From JBBRSD01 sp038245725 (GTDB lineage: Bacteria; Actinomycetota; Coriobacteriia; Anaerosomatales; JAAXUF01), in assembly GCA_038245725.1 (NCBI GenBank), contig JBBRSD010000001.1, forward strand, positions 248,001 through 312,000: a stretch of DNA of 64,000 nt, in the 5' to 3' direction. The notes beneath the pieces were generated by a model. The model was not told the DNA's origin and did no database searches. It saw only the letters and a program-made list of their open reading frames with translations. The translations under genes and the position numbers were made by a program. This document shows, piece after piece, positions 59,935 to 64,000 of this stretch (positions are counted from its first letter, which is position 1; every line of letters starts with the position of its first letter).

Positions 59935-60963
59935 CTGAGAAGCCGAATCAGGATCTGCCTCGCGTTGCTGCTTTCGGCGACGCTCCTCTTGCCCGCGACT
60001 TCCATCAGCGCAACGCCCTCCAAGGCTGCGAAGATGGCCCTGGCGCGGGCGGTCAAAACGCAGATCGACAGCATCGACAACCGGCTTTCAATCGCCGACG
60101 AGAACTTCAACGAGGCCGCCTCGAAGCACGCGGTACTGCTCGCGCAGACACGCGCAGCAGGCCGGCGCGAGAAGAAGGCCAAGAGGCGGATTGCCAAGCT
60201 TCAGCTCCATCTTGGAACGCGTGCCTCGAACATGTACCGCACGGGGCCGCTCGGCTTCCTCGATGTGTTGCTGGGCGCGAAGTCCTTCGATGAGCTTGCG
60301 ACCACGTGGGACGTCCTCAAAGACCTCAACCGCGACGACGCGAAAGCGGTTGCGGAGATGAAGGTCGCGCGCGCCGAGGCCAGCGCCGCTCACGCCGAGT
60401 TCTCGGTCAAGGAGAAGGCGAGCGCACAGCAGGTCGCGATCATGGCAGCACAGACGGCGTCGTATCGTCAGATGAAGGCCGCTCGTGCCGCCAAGCTCCA
60501 CGGCATCGAGGCCGAGATCGCGTCGATTCAGGCCGCAGAGGATGCCGCCGCGCGTGCGTCCGCTGCTCGGAACTGGGGCGGTGGCGGTGGCGGTGGCAAC
60601 TACCCGAACCCAACCATTCCCGCCCATGGAAGCGTTGTGACGTACGCCAAGTCGCGCATCGGCTGTCGTTATGTGTGGGCGGGAAGCGGCCCCCGCGTCT
60701 TCGACTGCTCAGGGTTCACGATGTGGTGCTATCGCCAGATCGGTATCTCATTGCCGCACTCGTCACGCGCCCAGATTAACTGCGGGCAGCGCGTGTCGCG
60801 TTCCAACATCCAGCCGGGTGACCTTGTGTTCTTCGGTAGCCCGATCCACCACGTAGGTATGTACGTCGGCGGCGGCCAGATGATCGAAGCCCCGCACAGC
60901 GGCTCCTCCGTCAAGTACTCGTCGGCGTTTCGCGGCGACTACGTCGGGGCCTGCCGCCCGTAG
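59935..60963 (+). CDS. Secreted NlpC/P60 peptidoglycan endopeptidase with coiled coil
   Basis: About 342 residues: signal peptide (RIRICLALLLSATLLLPATS), a coiled-coil region (about 30-210), a Gly-rich linker, then an NlpC/P60 domain with catalytic Cys in FDCSGFTMWCYRQ, His in HHVGMYVGGGQMIEA, and a third polar residue (His) in IEAPHSG. It cleaves peptide cross-links of the wall. No good ATG/GTG start is seen: CTG 59935 has AGGGAGAG 6 nt upstream and the signal peptide begins there; ATG 59884 is in frame without a Shine-Dalgarno. Confidence 0.88.
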   Translation: MRSRIRICLALLLSATLLLPATSISATPSKAAKMALARAVKTQIDSIDNRLSIADENFNEAASKHAVLLAQTRAAGRREKKAKRRIAKLQLHLGTRASNMYRTGPLGFLDVLLGAKSFDELATTWDVLKDLNRDDAKAVAEMKVARAEASAAHAEFSVKEKASAQQVAIMAAQTASYRQMKAARAAKLHGIEAEIASIQAAEDAAARASAARNWGGGGGGGNYPNPTIPAHGSVVTYAKSRIGCRYVWAGSGPRVFDCSGFTMWCYRQIGISLPHSSRAQINCGQRVSRSNIQPGDLVFFGSPIHHVGMYVGGGQMIEAPHSGSSVKYSSAFRGDYVGACRP

Positions 60964-60991
60964 CGCGCCGACCCGGCAACATAGCATGAGC

Positions 60992-61024
60992 GCCCCCGGC
61001 CGCAGCTGCGGCCGGGGGCTTTTT
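60992..61024 (+). terminator. Strong intrinsic terminator after the NlpC/P60 gene
   Basis: A 28-bp perfect palindrome (60992-61019, GCCCCCGGCCGCA half-site) is followed by five T at 61020-61024. Confidence 0.92.
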
Positions 61025-61106
61025 GTAGTCATGGACGAAGAGCGCTCGCCCGATGAGTAAAGTACACTTGCGGCACCGGGTTCTTCTCGTTGGGAGTGAT
61101 ACAGGC

Positions 61107-62210
61107 ATGGCGGAGATCGACGGTCTTCTCAAGCTCATGGCCGAGCGGGGCGCCTCTGACCTGCATATCAAGGTCGGCAGCCCGCCGGCCTTGCGCTTGA
61201 ACGCGCGCCTTGTGCTCATGACAGAGATCCCTGTGCTGTCGTCAGAGCAGACACAGATACTTGCGGCCGGTCTGATGGACGAGCACCAGCGCGAACTACT
61301 GGAGTCCGGACAAGAAGTCGACTTCGCGTACTCGCTCGCCGGCGTCGGGCGCTTCCGCGTCAACGCATTTCGGCAGCGCGGCAGCGTCGGCATGACGCTC
61401 AGGCGCGTTTCCACGGAGCACCTGAGCATCGAGGCTCTCGGTCTGCCGCCTGTCATCAACCGGCTTGCCGACGAGCCCCGTGGCCTCGTTCTCGTCACCG
61501 GCACCGCAGGCTCGGGCAAGACCACCACGCTTGCGTCGATGATCGACCACATCAACAGCACGCGCGATGGCCATATCATCACGATCGAGGACCCCATCGA
61601 GGTTCTGCACAGGGATAAGCGCTGCATCGTCAATCAGCGAGAGATCGGGATCGATACTGTCAGTTACAGCGAGGCGCTTCGCCACGTCGTGCGCCAGGAT
61701 CCCGACGTCATCCTTATCGGCGAGATGCGCGACTACGACACGGTGTCGGCCGCGCTGACAGCCGCCGAGATAGGAAACCTCGTCTTCTCGACGCTGCACA
61801 CCATCGATGCCACGGAGACGATCAACCGCGTAATCGACTTCTTCCCGCCCCACCAGCAGCAGCAGGTGCGCCTCATGCTCGGCTCGACGCTGAAGGGCAT
61901 TGTCTCGCTGCGCCTGATTCCGTCGATCCAGGGCGGACTCGTGCCCGCGGTCGAAGTGCTTGTCATGACCGGCACCATTCGCGAGTACGTCATCGATCCC
62001 GACAAGACCTACCTCATCCGAGACGCGATGGAGGAAGGCATGTATTACGGGATGCAGACGTTCGACCAGTCGCTGCTGCGTCTGTATCAAGAGGGCAGGA
62101 TCACGCTGAACGACGCGATTTCGATGGCGCACAATGCACACGACTTCAAGATCAAGGTGCGCCAGCTCGGCATCGACCCGTCGCCCATCGAAGAGACCGG
62201 CATCTACTAG
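61107..62210 (+). CDS. pilT: Type IV pilus retraction ATPase PilT
   Basis: A 367-residue PilT. The N-terminal domain begins IDGLLKLMAERGASDLHIKV. Walker A is TGTAGSGKTTTLA near residue 137, the Asp box is HIITIEDPIEVLH, Walker B is DPDVILIGEMRD, and the His box is STLHTIDATETINR. The family AIRNLIRE motif near the C-terminus appears altered (TIREYVIDPD). GGGAG lies 10 nt before ATG 61107. It powers pilus retraction; no other pilus gene is in the window. Confidence 0.92.
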   Translation: MAEIDGLLKLMAERGASDLHIKVGSPPALRLNARLVLMTEIPVLSSEQTQILAAGLMDEHQRELLESGQEVDFAYSLAGVGRFRVNAFRQRGSVGMTLRRVSTEHLSIEALGLPPVINRLADEPRGLVLVTGTAGSGKTTTLASMIDHINSTRDGHIITIEDPIEVLHRDKRCIVNQREIGIDTVSYSEALRHVVRQDPDVILIGEMRDYDTVSAALTAAEIGNLVFSTLHTIDATETINRVIDFFPPHQQQQVRLMLGSTLKGIVSLRLIPSIQGGLVPAVEVLVMTGTIREYVIDPDKTYLIRDAMEEGMYYGMQTFDQSLLRLYQEGRITLNDAISMAHNAHDFKIKVRQLGIDPSPIEETGIY

Positions 62211-62214
62211 CCCG

Positions 62215-62601
62215 CTACCTCGAAGGCGTGCGCTGTCGCCTTCGAGTGGCACCCTTGGCCAGCAGGTGCGCTGTCGTGGCGCCGATCGCCGCACCGAGGG
62301 TGTCGAGCGCCCAGTCGGCGACGTCCGGCGTGCGCAAGGGGACGAAATACTGGTGGAACTCGTCGGTGATGCCGTACAGCGATGCGATGAGAACCGCCAA
62401 GCCGACGGTGCTCCACCGCGAGGGCTTCTCGGCAAGGGCCACACTCAGCAACAGGCCGAAGACGGTGTACTCGCCAAGATGTCCCTCGACCGAGAAGCCG
62501 CTCGGCAAGGTGGACCCCGCGCGCGAGGACATGTAGAAGATGACGCCGGCCCATGCGAGTACAGCGACCCACGAAACCGCCTGCTTCAGCCGAGAACTCA
62601 C
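62215..62601 (-). CDS. VanZ-like membrane protein
   Basis: A 128-residue VanZ-family protein with four membrane helices. The signature region is FYMSSRAGS near residue 22, followed by HLGEYTVFGLLLS and ITDEFHQYFVPLRTPDVADW, a highly conserved VanZ motif. GTG at 62601 has GGAGAGGGA about 9 nt upstream. The function of stand-alone VanZ proteins is poorly known; one member gives teicoplanin resistance. It is convergent with pilT, 4 bp apart. Confidence 0.85.
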   Translation of the reverse strand: MSSRLKQAVSWVAVLAWAGVIFYMSSRAGSTLPSGFSVEGHLGEYTVFGLLLSVALAEKPSRWSTVGLAVLIASLYGITDEFHQYFVPLRTPDVADWALDTLGAAIGATTAHLLAKGATRRRQRTPSR

Positions 62602-62729
62602 GCAGCACCATCCCTCTCCCGCTGATTCTGCAACCGCTCGAGGATAGCATCGCATCCTTGACATGCCGACTCGCGCTCTGGGAGTCTGACGGGCACCGTT
62701 GCTGCCGAGTCGCCACAGGGAGGACCGCT

Positions 62730-63689
62730 CTGAATCGCCGAGGATCGCTGATAGCCGTTGTCGTCTCGGCCGCCTGCTTCGGGACGCTCGCTATCCTGAC
62801 GCCGCTTGCCTACCGCGCCGGCGCCGAGCCGCTGCCGCTCCTCGCGTGGCGCTTCCTCTTCGCGTCGGCGCTGCTCGCGGCACTGGTAGCGCTCCGAAAC
62901 CCCCGCGATCTCCTCGTGCCCGCTGGCGACATCGGACGCTACGCCGCACTTGCGCTGACCGGATACGGCGCGGCGTCGGTCTGCTTCTTCTTCGCGCTCA
63001 AGTTCTCCGACGCGTCGGTCGTGGCGGTGCTGCTCTACGCGTACCCGGCGCTCGTGACGGTCGCAAGCTGGCTGTTCCTTGGTGAGAAGGCGACGTGGCA
63101 GCGCGGGCTTGCCGTGCTCATCACATTCGTGGGCTGCGCACTCGTGGTCGGGCTGCTCGGCGGGCCGGTGAAGGTGTCGGCGCCGGGCATCGTGCTCGGT
63201 CTCGGCGCCGCAGTGGGGTACACGCTGTTCAACCTGCTCTCGGACCGCTGGCTACCGGGCCGCTCGCAGCTCGTGATGATGGGCTACACCTTCGGGATCG
63301 CGGCCGTGGGAGCGGCGGTCGTGTCGGTCGTCTTCGCGCTCCTCGAGCAGGGCCGGGGCGCCGCCGGTACTCGGCACGGCATTGCAGCGGCCGTGGCGTC
63401 CCTGTCGCCAGCTGCGTGGGAACCGCGGGCGTGGGTGCTGCTCGGCGCAATCGTGCTTGTCCCGACGTTCGTCGCCGTAGTGCTCTATCTGCAAGGAATC
63501 CGCGGGCTTGGGCCGTCGCAGGCGGCGGTCATCTCGACTTTGGAGCCGCTGTTCACCATCGCGCTCGCGCGCGTCGTTCTCCACGAGCAGCTCGTCGCGG
63601 TGCAGTGGCTGGGCGCCGCTCTCGTGCTCGGCGGCGTTGTTTTCGCCGAGACGTCTGCGCGCCGAATCGAGCAGCCTGCGGCGTTCTAA
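62730..63689 (+). CDS. EamA/DMT-family transporter
   Basis: About 319 residues with ten membrane helices in two EamA repeats (SAACFGTLAILTPLAYRAG and ALGAAVGYTLFNLL-type halves, each closed by a LGEK or LHEQ motif: FLGEKATWQRGLA, LHEQLVAVQWLGAALVLGG). It is an amino-acid or metabolite exporter of unknown substrate. The only start near the first helix is CTG 62730, 5 nt after a perfect GGGAGGA, so a CTG start is likely. Confidence 0.88.
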   Translation: MNRRGSLIAVVVSAACFGTLAILTPLAYRAGAEPLPLLAWRFLFASALLAALVALRNPRDLLVPAGDIGRYAALALTGYGAASVCFFFALKFSDASVVAVLLYAYPALVTVASWLFLGEKATWQRGLAVLITFVGCALVVGLLGGPVKVSAPGIVLGLGAAVGYTLFNLLSDRWLPGRSQLVMMGYTFGIAAVGAAVVSVVFALLEQGRGAAGTRHGIAAAVASLSPAAWEPRAWVLLGAIVLVPTFVAVVLYLQGIRGLGPSQAAVISTLEPLFTIALARVVLHEQLVAVQWLGAALVLGGVVFAETSARRIEQPAAF

Positions 63690-63793
63690 CCGGGCGGTCC
63701 TCGCGCCGTAGCGTGCTATCATCCCGGTGCCCGATCCCGTTGCCTCGCGTCGAGGCGGCGTTTCGTCCCGAGCGTGCCGAGGAGGTCGACCGC

Positions 63794-64000
63794 GTGGACC
63801 ACTACAGGACACTGCAGGTCACCCGAGACGCCGACCCGGTCGTCATCGAGCGGGCGTACAAGGCGCTCAGCATGAAGTATCACCCCGACCGCGCGAAGTC
63901 CGAACAGCGGGATGCGGCGACGCGTCGTATGCAACGGCTCAACGAGGCATACCGAATCCTGCGCGATCCCGCGCTGCGGCGCGCCTACGATGCCGCGCTT
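63794..64000 (+). CDS. J-domain (DnaJ-like) protein, 3' end outside the window
   Basis: GTG 63794, preceded by GAGGAGG, opens a frame that runs to the window edge (69 codons). It encodes a full J-domain: YRTLQVTRDADPVVIERAYK, the HPD signature in MKYHPDRA, and LNEAYRILRDPALRRAYDAA. It recruits an Hsp70 (DnaK). What follows the J-domain cannot be seen. Confidence 0.85.
   Translation, partial: MDHYRTLQVTRDADPVVIERAYKALSMKYHPDRAKSEQRDAATRRMQRLNEAYRILRDPALRRAYDAAL

Overview
This is a GC-rich bacterial chromosome segment with tightly packed genes and many GTG, TTG and possibly CTG starts. Gene content points to a strictly anaerobic, Gram-positive-type actinobacterium, most plausibly a relative of the Coriobacteriia/OPB41 group. 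The reasons are a Tat-exported [NiFe] hydrogenase paired with a multihaem cytochrome, very haem-rich secreted cytochromes with no outer-membrane porin, VanZ and NlpC/P60 proteins, an A-type flavoprotein and complete selenocysteine machinery. The lineage is an inference from gene content.

Layout. 0-6 kb: the tail of an unknown gene, a GH-A-clan glycoside hydrolase-like protein, and a TetR regulator in front of a fused FAD/4Fe-4S (lactate/glycolate-type) dehydrogenase with two tandem TetR-like operators at its promoter. 5.7-16 kb: selenium island with selD (itself a selenoprotein with an in-frame TGA and a SECIS-like hairpin), yedF, selA and selB. It is interspersed with an accessory patch (small membrane protein, lipoprotein, IS3-family remnant), an MNT/HEPN pair, a GNAT acetyltransferase and lemA-htpX. 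tRNA-Sec (selC) lies at 22.57 kb and a Se/S-carrier-like DUF3343 protein at 32.6 kb. 15.4-19.5 kb: a two-component system with a Ser/Thr/Pro-rich exported protein, next to a 19-haem-motif cytochrome carrying 111-bp tandem repeats. 19.7-29 kb: YfhO-type membrane protein, selC, lipoprotein, nitroreductase, a FetAB-like ABC exporter, DUF5684 protein, polyprenyl synthase and an FprA flavoprotein. 28.5-31.5 kb: fur-cbiM-cbiQ-cbiO nickel/cobalt uptake operon behind a Fur-box-like palindrome; then a LysR regulator and the DUF3343 gene.

32.8-45.9 kb is the striking part. One apparent operon, from a consensus promoter with an operator-like palindrome to a terminator at 40.75 kb, encodes a membrane cytochrome b, three exported multihaem cytochromes (7, 13 and about 19 haem motifs) built from shared modules, an anchored TPR protein and an anchored NHL beta-propeller. 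A 480-bp non-coding leader follows. It holds palindromes and a structured attenuator (candidate riboswitch) in front of a [NiFe] hydrogenase (small and large subunits plus a 6-haem cytochrome). The large subunit ends exactly at the last metal-ligand motif and has no C-terminal maturation peptide. The simplest reading is an H2-oxidising, extracellular-electron-transfer-like system, with Ni uptake nearby.

45.9-49.9 kb: three unfamiliar genes (a P-loop-NTPase-like protein without a Walker A motif, an anchored TPR-like protein, and a large secreted beta-domain protein). 50-58.9 kb: a compact chemosensory operon (cheR, MCP, cheW, cheY, cheB, cheA, cheC, cheD and a GGDEF protein) with no flagellar genes in the window; a pilT gene 2 kb downstream suggests control of type IV pili or c-di-GMP. 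58.9-64 kb: peptidoglycan-binding protein, NlpC/P60 hydrolase, pilT, vanZ, an EamA transporter and the start of a J-domain gene running off the end.
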